From Imperialibacter roseus (GTDB taxonomy: Bacteria > Bacteroidota > Bacteroidia > Cytophagales > Cyclobacteriaceae), in assembly GCF_032999765.1 (NCBI RefSeq), contig NZ_CP136051.1, forward strand, positions 2,766,417 through 2,830,416: a stretch of 64,000 nucleotides of DNA. Direction: 5' to 3'. This document shows positions 1 to 8,045 of the stretch, piece after piece. Both the position numbers and the translations under genes were made by a program. Under the pieces are notes generated by a model. It did no database searches. It was not told the origin of the DNA and saw nothing but the letters and a program-made list of their open reading frames with translations. Positions within the stretch are counted from its first letter, which is position 1; the number at the start of each line of letters is the position of its first letter.

Positions 1-509
1 ATTGTGCGGCTCAGACTTTCCTGCCCCACTCCCCACAAAGCATATGACTGGTCTTTGTTTTCGTCCTTTCCTTTGGAAATAATATAGCGATCATTCTCCT
101 GCCTCACCTTTGCATAATGACCCGTGGCGATAAACTGGCAGTCCAGCTTGTCTGCACGTCGCAGCAATGCCTCCCATTTGATATGGGTGTTGCACAACAC
201 ACATGGATTGGGTGTGCGACCTGCCAAGTATTCGGTGGTGAAATTGTCGATCACGTAGTCGCCAAACTCACTTCGGATGTCCAGGATATAGTGGGGAAAA
301 CCCAGATTGACGGCAATATTCCTTGCGTCGTTGATAGAATCAAGGCTGCAACAGCCTGTTTCCTTTTTGGAGCTGCCTGCGGACGCATAGTCCCAGGTTT
401 TCATTGTCATTCCGATGACTTCATAGCCTTGCTCATGAAGCATCACGGCTGCCAGGGAGCTGTCAATACCACCGCTCATGGCCACCAGTACTCTTCCGTG
501 TTTACTCAT
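1..509 (-). CDS. mnmA: tRNA-specific 2-thiouridylase MnmA, N-terminal part (cut by window edge)
   Basis: Reading the minus strand from the ATG at 509 gives about 169 residues running off the left edge. MnmA adds sulfur to uridine 34 of Lys, Glu and Gln tRNAs in the cytoplasm, using ATP and a persulfide donor. Visible: the PP-loop ATPase motif SGGIDSS at residues 12-18, the GMTMKTWDY segment typical of the family, and the NPCVLCN motif that carries the catalytic cysteine. Roughly half of a normal 360-aa protein lies outside the window. A minus-strand -7 element TAATTTTG (615-622) lies about 105 bp upstream. The identification is firm; only completeness is unknown. Confidence 0.95.
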   Translation of the reverse strand, partial: MSKHGRVLVAMSGGIDSSLAAVMLHEQGYEVIGMTMKTWDYASAGSSKKETGCCSLDSINDARNIAVNLGFPHYILDIRSEFGDYVIDNFTTEYLAGRTPNPCVLCNTHIKWEALLRRADKLDCQFIATGHYAKVRQENDRYIISKGKDENKDQSYALWGVGQESLSRT

Positions 510-614
510 TAAGTGTGTCTTTCGCCAGGTTCAAAGCCTGACTTTTACATCGATTAAGCCTCTGAGGACGTCCCTCAAAAAGACGAAGCGAACGGAAATG
601 GTTCGCTTGTGGTG

Positions 615-622
615 CAAAATTA
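615..622 (-). promoter_or_regulatory. Candidate -7 element for mnmA
   Basis: On the minus strand this reads TAATTTTG, matching the Bacteroidota -7 consensus TAnnTTTG, about 105 bp upstream of the mnmA start. No convincing -33 TTTG is seen at the usual spacing, so this is a motif match only. Confidence 0.35.
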
Positions 623-733
623 CGATAAGTTTTTGGGAAAAACTTTATGTTCCACGCTCTGCATCGTTTTTAATAAATTAGTTACTTCACATTTCTCACT
701 TCACCAGGCAGATTTTCTGAAACAACGGCTTAT

Positions 734-1327
734 ATGGATCCAAAGGTTTTAGGCGCAAAATATGATAAAATCGCCCAATGGTGGCACGACGGGCACCTAG
801 CCTCCAACTACGGCGTGGATCAAATCAAAAGGGCGATTAGCTATTGTTCCCACAAAACAACCGCTCTCGATGTCGGCTGCGGCAGTGGCGGAAGAATAAC
901 GAAAGAGCTGCTTGCCAGTGGCTTTAGTATAATCGGATTAGACGTGTCGGCCCAAATGATTGAAATTGGCAGGGCCAATCACCCGGAGGTTAATTTTATT
1001 AACGATGATATTTGCAAGTGGCAGTCACCATCAAAATTTGACTTTATTGTTGCCTGGGACAGCATATTTCACCTGCCGTTCAAATCACAAGCACCCGTAG
1101 TTGCCAAACTTTGTGCAATGTTAAATAGCGATGGCATACTCATCTATTCGTTTGGTAACGACTACGGCGAGCACGAAAACCAATGGAGAAATGACACTTT
1201 CTACTACAGCACAATCGGTATCACTGAAAACCTTCGGATGATCGCAGAAAACAATTGCCAATGTGTGCACCTGGAGTTGGATCAATATCCCGAGAAACAC
1301 GTTTACGTGATTGCTCAAAGAACCTGA
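734..1327 (+). CDS. Class I SAM-dependent methyltransferase
   Basis: A 197-aa protein with a class I Rossmann methyltransferase core. Motif I is VGCGSGG at residues 47-53, the acidic residue ending strand 2 is Asp70 (GLDVS), and FDFIVAWDSIFHLP is the motif IV region. No signal peptide or membrane segment is seen, so it should be cytoplasmic. The substrate cannot be read from the sequence; relatives of this size methylate small molecules. The stop at 1325-1327 is only 11 bp before the likely ATG of the following ankyrin gene at 1339, so the two are probably co-transcribed. Confidence 0.85.
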   Translation: MDPKVLGAKYDKIAQWWHDGHLASNYGVDQIKRAISYCSHKTTALDVGCGSGGRITKELLASGFSIIGLDVSAQMIEIGRANHPEVNFINDDICKWQSPSKFDFIVAWDSIFHLPFKSQAPVVAKLCAMLNSDGILIYSFGNDYGEHENQWRNDTFYYSTIGITENLRMIAENNCQCVHLELDQYPEKHVYVIAQRT

Positions 1328-1338
1328 ATCCATTCACA

Positions 1339-2079
1339 ATGAAGCCCTTAAAAGACATCATCACCCAAATTGAACTCCACTTGATTGAAGGAATCAAAAA
1401 GTGCTTTCAAGAAGGAGCCAGCCCTAACGACCTTTTCCGGGATGAACCCCTCATCTACGAGCTCACAAGCGAATATACCCGAAGTCCCCGGTTCAAAGCA
1501 TGCGTGCAGGCCTTTGTTGATGCCGGGCTGGTCTTCGAAGACAAGGCATTACTGGCTGTTCTGCTCGATGATGCCGAGACACTTGCCAGTGAGGTAGCGA
1601 CCCAACCTGCATTGATTTCTAAAAAGTATAGTCTGAGGTGTGCCTATACCCCTCTTTTTGAAGCCACACTTCTTCATGTCTGCGCCGAGTTCAATCATGT
1701 GGCATGCGCTGGTGTGCTGGTTGAGAATGGCGCTGACGTCAATGCTAAAGCCGGCGTTGATAAGCATGGCTTTGGCGGACAGACGCCCATATTCCACACG
1801 GTGAATCAGAACAATAACCAATCCGCTGAGATGCTCGACTTTTGTCTTGAAAACGGTGCCGATTTGCATATTACCTTGCAGGGCATCATCTGGGGAAAAG
1901 GCTACCCCTGGGAAACACTTATTCCTTCGGTCAATCCGATCAGCTATGCGATGATGGGCCTCCTTCCCCAAATGCACCGAGACGAAACCACCACATCGGC
2001 TACCGTGACCTGGCTGCTCCAAAGGGCTTATGGCATCGACTACAAACCGGAAAATGTGCCCAACGCTTATTTGAGGTAG
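1339..2079 (+). CDS. Ankyrin-repeat protein
   Basis: 246 aa from the ATG at 1339. The frame is open further upstream to 1255, but that stretch overlaps the methyltransferase gene and lacks a better start. The centre has an ankyrin-type repeat (TLLHVCAEFNHVACAGVLVENGADVNAKAG) followed by a second degenerate repeat (TPIFHTVNQNNN...MLDFCLENGADLHI). Ankyrin repeats bind proteins; no catalytic domain is visible. It has no signal peptide. It probably shares a transcript with the methyltransferase directly upstream. Confidence 0.8.
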   Translation: MKPLKDIITQIELHLIEGIKKCFQEGASPNDLFRDEPLIYELTSEYTRSPRFKACVQAFVDAGLVFEDKALLAVLLDDAETLASEVATQPALISKKYSLRCAYTPLFEATLLHVCAEFNHVACAGVLVENGADVNAKAGVDKHGFGGQTPIFHTVNQNNNQSAEMLDFCLENGADLHITLQGIIWGKGYPWETLIPSVNPISYAMMGLLPQMHRDETTTSATVTWLLQRAYGIDYKPENVPNAYLR

Positions 2080-2394
2080 TGAGTGGGTAATACTGACAAA
2101 ACTATGCAGACGGCCTTGCAATCGGCTGGCCTCCTTCTGTATCAAATTAGCTGATTACCTGCCTTATCACACCAATGAACGGTAGTTCTCTCATTAACAG
2201 GTGGTCAGCACTTCAGTACCAATATTCAATCCTTCAAACCAGGTCATTTAGTCTTCTGAACATTATCGCTGACAATTTTTCTTTTAGAAGATGCAGGCAA
2301 AAGGCTTATCTTTGAATTTTGGTCATTCCATTAGCACGGACATTTTTTTTCACTTAGTTTACTCAACCAATTCGTAGACATAACTTCTCGTTCT
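2080..2394. other. Intergenic stretch with a plus-strand promoter
   Basis: 315 bp without a supportable gene. Open frames here are antisense shadows of the ankyrin gene. The only recognisable element is the -7 promoter motif at 2307-2314. Confidence 0.5.
2307..2314 (+). promoter_or_regulatory. Candidate promoter of the barrel/TPR-CHAT pair
   Basis: TATCTTTG matches the Bacteroidota -7 consensus TAnnTTTG. A T-rich tetramer (TTTT, 2282-2285) lies 21 bp upstream at about the -33 distance. The first gene starts at 2395, leaving a leader of roughly 80 nt. Confidence 0.5.
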
Positions 2395-3345
2395 ATGAGA
2401 TACATACTTCTATTTTTTGCGCTGATCATCACCAGCTTTTCCTACTCCCAGGGGTGCAGCGATGCCGGGTTTTGCACCATGGGTGCCATGAAACCAGACC
2501 AGGGCTATAATCGACGCATCCAGGTAAAACTCAGGTCGATTGAGTTCACTCACTACGTGGGACTGACACGGTTCAAGGACGTGGTGTACAACTATGTGGC
2601 TGATGTGAATGTAGGCCTCAATAGCAAAACCACGGTTCAGTTGAAGGTGCCTTACGTTTTCGTCGACGGCGCCCTGGCCAACACAAAGGGCATCGGCGAT
2701 CTTAGTCTCGCCCTTACCCGCAACCTCATTACCAGAGAAGCATTTCAGATAAATGCAACGGTTGGATCAAAGATCCCAACAGGGGACTCTAATATTAAGA
2801 ATACCGAGGGGCAATCTCTGCCCATGTACAACCAGACCGGACTCGGCACCTACGACGCTGTGGCGGGCATCTCTTTTATTACTTCAAAATGGCTGCTGGC
2901 AACAGGTATTCAACGCCCTTTCGGACAAATCAACAGCACCTTTCTTTGGAGCGACTGGATAGGCGATCCGTTGGAAAAAAAGGCGTTAGAGTACACACAG
3001 GCAAGGTCGCTTGTGAGAGGCACTGACATCATGTTCAGGGTAGAGCGCAACTTCAGGTTCACGAACTTCAACTTCAGCACTGGTCTTCTGCCTATCTACA
3101 GACTTAATAAAGATGTAATTAACATTCCGGTACTGGAAGGCGACCAGGTAGTTGGCTATAAAGACAAAATCATTGATGGCTCGGAGGGCCTGGCGCTGAC
3201 ACTCCTGATAAGCGGTGGCTATCAATTCAACACCAGACTTGGCCTCAAAATGATCAATGGTTTCCGGTTGGTAAAGCGACACACCAATCCAGATGGACTG
3301 TCGAGAGAGTATGTAAACAATGTTTCATTGATTTATAAATTCTAA
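2395..3345 (+). CDS. Outer-membrane beta-barrel protein (transporter-like)
   Basis: 316 aa with a clear signal peptide (hydrophobic residues 4-17, likely cleavage after SYSQ). The mature part has many alternating amphipathic strands of the type seen in outer-membrane channels: VGLNSKTTVQLKVPYVFVDG, GIGDLSLALTRNL, FQINATVGSKIPTGDS. It ends in the aromatic NNVSLIYKF, a typical barrel C-terminus. Cys-containing SQGCSDAGFCTMGAMKP near the N-terminus is distinctive. The stop codon at 3343-3345 is followed without any gap by the ATG of the TPR-CHAT gene, so the two are almost certainly translated together and may work together. The substrate is unknown. Confidence 0.75.
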   Translation: MRYILLFFALIITSFSYSQGCSDAGFCTMGAMKPDQGYNRRIQVKLRSIEFTHYVGLTRFKDVVYNYVADVNVGLNSKTTVQLKVPYVFVDGALANTKGIGDLSLALTRNLITREAFQINATVGSKIPTGDSNIKNTEGQSLPMYNQTGLGTYDAVAGISFITSKWLLATGIQRPFGQINSTFLWSDWIGDPLEKKALEYTQARSLVRGTDIMFRVERNFRFTNFNFSTGLLPIYRLNKDVINIPVLEGDQVVGYKDKIIDGSEGLALTLLISGGYQFNTRLGLKMINGFRLVKRHTNPDGLSREYVNNVSLIYKF

Positions 3346-6030
3346 ATGAAACTAAGCAACCAATTATTCTGGCTTTTTCTGTTTATTAATATTGCTGCCC
3401 AGGCACAAGAAGCTTTGATGGAGCAGGCAGAAAACGAGCAAATCAACGCTAACTACTCAGCGGCCTACGATCATTTCGAACAAGCCGCTGCCAGTTTTTT
3501 CAAAGCCAACCAAAATGAAAAGGCTGCAGTTTGCCAACTCCGGATGGCCGAATGCCAGCTGGCCCTGGGCGAGCCACAGTGGGCTCAGGCCATAGTTCAG
3601 AGCAACGAGCTGGCGGAGATTATTAAAGGGTCTGGCAACCTCAGGGCCATCTCCCTGAATATCCTCGGCGATATTTACCTTAGATCCGGAAGAAATGACC
3701 TGGCGCTCGAAGAACTTCTTAAGGCGGAAAAGTTACTGCCTGCCAATAGCCTTGAACAAGCAAAATGTTACAACGACCTGGGCGTGGTGTACTGGAACAA
3801 CGGTAACCGGGAGCTGGCCCTGCAATACCACGAAAAGGCACTAAGCATTCGCCAATCGGCGGGCGCAGGCAAGGCGGTGTTGCTTGCAGACTCCTACAAC
3901 AACATCGGGCTTATTTATTTGCAAGACCTCCCCGCCTTTGCTGTCGACTATTTTAACAAGGCCCTGGCTATTTACAAGGACAATCTTGGTGAAAACCACC
4001 CCAAAGTAGCCAGCGGATATAGCAACCTGGCCTTTGCCACCGCTAACCAGGGAAGTTACGACAAGGCAATAACTTACCTCGACCAGGTCATGAATATTTG
4101 GAATGCCACCTACACAGGCGACCACCCCAACAAGGCCTTTACCACCAGCAACAAGGGGCGGTTGACCGAAATGAAGGGATCGCTTGAAGAAGCACTGGCA
4201 TTCCAGAGAGTTGCGCTGCAAATGTACCAAAACCTTTATGGAGAAAAGCATCCGGAAATAGCCAACACCTATTTTCTCATAGGATCCATTTACCAAAAAC
4301 AGAATAAGTTTGAGCTGGCAGTAGAGAGCTTTCAAAAATCTATTTATGCGAATCTCTACTCCCAGAATTATCAGACCATTTACGACCTGCCTGAGCTGAG
4401 AGACTACTATAACGCCGACATTCTTCTTTCCTCGCTGCAATCAAAGGCCAAGAACATGGAGGCGCTGCATTTTGAAAAAACACTGAAGCTACGGGACATT
4501 GACGGGGCACTTGCTGCCTACGTTGCCTGTGATGAATTAATCACAAGCATTCGCCAGATTCGTTTAAATGAGGCTGACAAGCTCCGACTTGGTGCTGTTG
4601 CCTATGAAGTGTATGAAAATGGCATTAGTACTGCACTCTACCTGAGCGAGCGAACATTTAAGAAGCAATACTACCAAAAGCTGGCTTTCAATTTCTGTGA
4701 AAGAAGCAAGTCAGCTGTGCTTCTCGACGCCATCAACGACGCCAAAGCCAAGCACTTTGCCGGTATCCCAGATGAGGAGCTGGCGCTGGAAGACAGCCTG
4801 AAGGACCAGATCATTTTCATCGAACAAAAGTTGGCAGGAGGCAAACTTTCGGCTGAAAAAGAAGAAGAGCTTGAGGCTGAGCTTTTCGCCTTTGAATCTG
4901 CCCTGAGAAGCTTTATTGAAAAGCTGGAAGATCAGTACCCGGAATATTTCAAGCTCAAATACAGCAATACCCTGGCCTCAGTTGAAACATTGCAACCACT
5001 TTTGAGTGAGAGTCAAGGCATCCTCTCCTATTTCATAGGTGAAGAGAATGTATATGTCTTTCTCGTCACAAGCAACCGGCTTAATGCCACCACCATCAAG
5101 AAAGACGCTAATTTCGCCAGGAACATTGTCGGGCTGAGGAACGCCATCAAATACAGGCAGCAGGAAGTGTTCCAAAAAGCGTCTGAAGCGCTGTACGAAC
5201 AGCTTATCCCCACACTACCTGCCTCTATCAGTTCGCTTGTCGTACTCCCCGATGGTCCGATTAGCGCTGTACCATTCGAGTCGTTGGTAACCGGTCGTGA
5301 CAAGGACGGCACCATCAACTACCTCATTAGTGAAAAAGTCATTTCGTATGACTACTCAGCCACACTTCTTGCTGAACGAATCGCCAGTGAGTCATCCAGC
5401 CCCGGGAATGGCATTTTATTATCAGCGCCGCTTTCCTTCGAAAAGAATGAAGTGGTCATGCAGACACTGCCAGACACGGAAAAAGAAGTGAAGGAGATCA
5501 AGTTTCTATTTACCGGATCCGACCAGGAGGCAAACCTTATGTTGAGTGCTTCCGCTTCGGAGAGCTTCGTTAAGTCAGATCAACTGGGACAGTACAAATT
5601 TCTGCATTTTGCCACCCACGGCATGGTGAATGAGGCCAAGCCAGAGCTTTCGAGGATTTTCCTCTCGCCAGGAAATGATGAAGACGGCAGCCTTTATTCC
5701 GGAGAGATCTACAGCCTCGGTATCAATGCCGATTTGGTCAATCTTTCGGCTTGCGAAACAGGTCTCGGCAAAGTTACCCGTGGTGAGGGCATCATTGGCT
5801 TGAGCAGGGCACTGATGTACGCCGGAGCCAAAAACCTGATCGTTTCATTGTGGCAGGTAGCCGATGCTTCGACAGCGTCTCTGATGATTGAGTTTTATAA
5901 ACAACACCTCTATCATTCTGACAATAACCTGTTTGCTGACGACCTCCGAAAGGCAAAATTAAGCCTGCTCAACTCTGAAAATTACCAGGATCCGTACTAC
6001 TGGGCCCCGTTTATTTTGGTAGGTTTGTGA
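3346..6030 (+). CDS. Secreted TPR-CHAT (caspase-like) protein
   Basis: 894 aa. An N-terminal signal peptide (about residues 1-21, ending AAQAQ) suggests export. Residues about 25-350 are tetratricopeptide repeats of the kinesin-light-chain type (repeated NNIGLIY, YSNLAFATANQGSYDKAI, HPEIANTYFLIGSIYQKQNKFELAVESF). After an alpha-helical linker, the C-terminal third is a CHAT domain, a caspase-fold peptidase. The expected catalytic pair is visible as His758 in FATHG and Cys803 in SACETG, followed by RGEGIIGLSRALMYAGAKNLIVSLWQV. It abuts the upstream barrel gene with no intergenic base. CHAT proteins cleave specific protein partners; the target here is unknown. Confidence 0.9.
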   Translation: MKLSNQLFWLFLFINIAAQAQEALMEQAENEQINANYSAAYDHFEQAAASFFKANQNEKAAVCQLRMAECQLALGEPQWAQAIVQSNELAEIIKGSGNLRAISLNILGDIYLRSGRNDLALEELLKAEKLLPANSLEQAKCYNDLGVVYWNNGNRELALQYHEKALSIRQSAGAGKAVLLADSYNNIGLIYLQDLPAFAVDYFNKALAIYKDNLGENHPKVASGYSNLAFATANQGSYDKAITYLDQVMNIWNATYTGDHPNKAFTTSNKGRLTEMKGSLEEALAFQRVALQMYQNLYGEKHPEIANTYFLIGSIYQKQNKFELAVESFQKSIYANLYSQNYQTIYDLPELRDYYNADILLSSLQSKAKNMEALHFEKTLKLRDIDGALAAYVACDELITSIRQIRLNEADKLRLGAVAYEVYENGISTALYLSERTFKKQYYQKLAFNFCERSKSAVLLDAINDAKAKHFAGIPDEELALEDSLKDQIIFIEQKLAGGKLSAEKEEELEAELFAFESALRSFIEKLEDQYPEYFKLKYSNTLASVETLQPLLSESQGILSYFIGEENVYVFLVTSNRLNATTIKKDANFARNIVGLRNAIKYRQQEVFQKASEALYEQLIPTLPASISSLVVLPDGPISAVPFESLVTGRDKDGTINYLISEKVISYDYSATLLAERIASESSSPGNGILLSAPLSFEKNEVVMQTLPDTEKEVKEIKFLFTGSDQEANLMLSASASESFVKSDQLGQYKFLHFATHGMVNEAKPELSRIFLSPGNDEDGSLYSGEIYSLGINADLVNLSACETGLGKVTRGEGIIGLSRALMYAGAKNLIVSLWQVADASTASLMIEFYKQHLYHSDNNLFADDLRKAKLSLLNSENYQDPYYWAPFILVGL

Positions 6031-6110
6031 CAATAGCAGCAGTTATTTTGTTCCAATTGGTAGTGAATTGCTAATTTTGGGATAGCAGAGAATCAATACT
6101 ATCCGGCGCC

Positions 6111-6401
6111 ATGAAATCGCTCGAAGACATCAAACTTACTCTTGGGAAAAATAGGCAATACTTGTTCAACAAGTACCCCATACAATCGATGGCGGTCTTT
6201 GGTTCTTATTCAAGAAATGAACAGGTAGCTGACAGTGACCTTGATATATTAATCGAATTCAACGATAAGATTGGCATAAGATTTATTGACCTGGCCAATG
6301 AAATCGAGGAATTGGTCGGCTTTACAGTTGATGTGGTGTCAAGAAACGGCATAAAAGAAAAGTACTTCGAAAAAATCAAACCCGATTTGATCTATGTCTA
6401 G
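6111..6401 (+). CDS. mntA: MntA-type nucleotidyltransferase antitoxin
   Basis: A 96-aa minimal nucleotidyltransferase. The GS-X10-DXD motif is complete: Gly31-Ser32, then Asp43 and Asp45 in SDLDILIEF. In the HepT/MntA family this enzyme inactivates the toxin by transferring AMP to a tyrosine of the partner. The reading frame overlaps the next gene by 8 bp (6394-6401), the standard arrangement for this toxin-antitoxin type. It starts 80 bp after the TPR-CHAT gene on the same strand. Confidence 0.9.
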   Translation: MKSLEDIKLTLGKNRQYLFNKYPIQSMAVFGSYSRNEQVADSDLDILIEFNDKIGIRFIDLANEIEELVGFTVDVVSRNGIKEKYFEKIKPDLIYV

Positions 6402-6750
6402 CCGTGATCTTCTCTTTCTTCTGGAAGATATTCTGGAATCGGCTTTAAAAATCAAAAAGTATACCGGGGGCTTGTCATATGAAGCCTTCATTAATGATGA
6501 CAAAACGATCGACGCTGTGATTCGTAATTTTGAGATCATTGGCGAGGCGTCGAGTCGAATTGACAAAGACTTTAAGATAAACAACCCATATATCGAATGG
6601 GATAGGTTAAGAGGCTTCCGCAATCGTATTGTTCACGAATACTTTGGGGTAGACTATGAAATTGTTTGGTCGATCATTGAGCAACATCTACAGGTGCTAA
6701 TCGATAGCATAGAGGGCCTTATTGACGAAACCAGAAACGACACGAAGTAA
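6394..6750 (+). CDS. hepT: HepT-type HEPN ribonuclease toxin
   Basis: A 118-aa all-helical HEPN protein. The active-site motif R-X4-H-X-Y is intact as Arg76, His81 and Tyr83 (RNRIVHEY), so the toxin should be catalytically competent. Tyr83 is the position modified by MntA in characterised pairs. Known HepT toxins are RNases. The gene overlaps mntA by 8 bp. Target RNA and physiological trigger cannot be read from the sequence. Confidence 0.9.
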   Translation: MSSRDLLFLLEDILESALKIKKYTGGLSYEAFINDDKTIDAVIRNFEIIGEASSRIDKDFKINNPYIEWDRLRGFRNRIVHEYFGVDYEIVWSIIEQHLQVLIDSIEGLIDETRNDTK

Positions 6751-6766
6751 AAAAGGAAGCAACTTA

Positions 6767-7369
6767 ATGGCATTAAAAGCAATAGTAAAAGTGGGAAGTG
6801 TTACCAACTTGAGTGATGCAAGGTATTGTGCTGGCATGGGTGTGGATATGCTCGGCTTTGATATCAACCCGGCAAGCCCAGAATACATCAATCCACGTAA
6901 GTTTCAGGAAATAACCGGCTGGGTGGCTGGCGTAAAGCTGGTGGGTGAAGCACATGGGCTTTCGGAAGAAGACATCAGGGCACAACTGGTTCAATATGAG
7001 CTTGATTGTCTGGAAATAACTGATTTATCCCTGTTGGAATCACTGAAACACACAGACTTAACTTTTATCATAAAGGCCACCACAGAAGCAAGCCTTAACA
7101 CGGCCATGACTGTGGCCAAAAACACCCCGGCAGTAGCGTATATTTTTGCTGAGCTTAATGATCAGTTAACCGTTAAGCAAGTAGTTAGTGCAAGGTCAGA
7201 CTTAGCCCTGCTGGTGGGTTACGACGTCAATCCAGATCAGACAGAAGGTCTTTTGGCTACCAAGGAAGTGAATGGATTTGCGCTAAAAGGAAGCCAGGAA
7301 GTTAAGCCTGGCTTCAAAGACTATGATGAGCTGGCCGATATGCTGGAAGCTCTCGAAACAGACGATTGA
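6767..7369 (+). CDS. TrpF-like TIM-barrel protein lacking the catalytic cysteine
   Basis: 200 aa from the ATG at 6767, preceded by AAAAAGGAAG; the open frame starts at 6722 but would overlap hepT. The N-terminus AIVKVGSVTNLSDARYCAGMGVDMLGFDI aligns with the phosphoribosylanthranilate isomerase (TrpF) start, normally VKICGIT..., but the catalytic Cys position is glycine (KVGSVT). The LLD motif carrying the catalytic Asp reads LLVGYDVN, so that residue also looks displaced. No tryptophan genes are nearby. It is probably a non-isomerase member of the TrpF superfamily; its role is unknown. trmB is encoded convergently 17 bp away. Confidence 0.7.
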   Translation: MALKAIVKVGSVTNLSDARYCAGMGVDMLGFDINPASPEYINPRKFQEITGWVAGVKLVGEAHGLSEEDIRAQLVQYELDCLEITDLSLLESLKHTDLTFIIKATTEASLNTAMTVAKNTPAVAYIFAELNDQLTVKQVVSARSDLALLVGYDVNPDQTEGLLATKEVNGFALKGSQEVKPGFKDYDELADMLEALETDD

Positions 7370-7371
7370 AA

Positions 7372-7387
7372 AGCCCCGGCAGGGGCT
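7372..7387. terminator. Short GC hairpin between convergent genes
   Basis: AGCCCC (7372-7377) pairs with GGGGCT (7382-7387) across a 4-nt loop in the 17-bp gap between the TrpF-like gene and trmB. There is no long T tract, so terminator function is uncertain. Confidence 0.35.
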
Positions 7388-8043
7388 CAGACAAAGCGAA
7401 ACTTCATGTACTTGATGGTCTCGCCTTTCTCCGTAAAAATCAGCTCATACTTGGTTTTGATGCCGTAGTGCTCTTCCCAAAGATCAGACTGGTAAAGGTC
7501 AAAGGTATACTCCATATCTTTGATGGCATATTTCTCTCTCAACAAGTCCAGGGTGTATTGAAAGAGTGGTGTGCTGTCGGTTTTAAAATACACCCAACCA
7601 TCTTTCTTCAACATGGCTTTGTACATATCCAGAAACCTGGGCGACGTAAGCCTTCGCTTTTCGTCTCTGTCTTTCGGTCTAGGGTCGGGAAAAGTAATCC
7701 AAATGGCCGACACCTCCCCTGCTTCAAAAAAATTGTCAATCATTTGAATTTGCGTGCGCAAAAACCCCACATTGGTGAGTCCAAGCGCTTGTGCCCGCTG
7801 GCTTCCCTTCCAAATCCTGTCTCCCTTTATATCGACACCGATAAAGTTTTTTTCACTGAACCGCTCCGCCAATCCTACAGAATATTCTCCTCTGCCACAG
7901 CCAAGCTCTACCACAAGCGGTAAGTCGTCATCGAAAAACCCTGTGTTCCACTTTCCCTTTATCGTCTCAAAAAGTGGCTTCCCTTCTTCCAGCACATTCC
8001 TGCTTTCACGGTTCTGCTTGTACCTGTCCGTTTTGTTTCTCAC
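7387..8043 (-). CDS. trmB: tRNA (guanine-N7-)-methyltransferase
   Basis: 218 aa, starting at a GTG (8043). TrmB methylates G46 in the variable loop of tRNAs using SAM. Visible: motif I VVELGCGRGEYSVGLAE around residues 43-59, the family signature ITFPDPRPKDRDEKRRL with the catalytic Asp, and the conserved C-terminal TKYE segment (GIKTKYELIF). Only two bases separate its start from the folC stop, so it is the last gene of the long minus-strand run from holA. Confidence 0.95.
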   Translation of the reverse strand: MRNKTDRYKQNRESRNVLEEGKPLFETIKGKWNTGFFDDDLPLVVELGCGRGEYSVGLAERFSEKNFIGVDIKGDRIWKGSQRAQALGLTNVGFLRTQIQMIDNFFEAGEVSAIWITFPDPRPKDRDEKRRLTSPRFLDMYKAMLKKDGWVYFKTDSTPLFQYTLDLLREKYAIKDMEYTFDLYQSDLWEEHYGIKTKYELIFTEKGETIKYMKFRFV

Positions 8044-8045
8044 TA

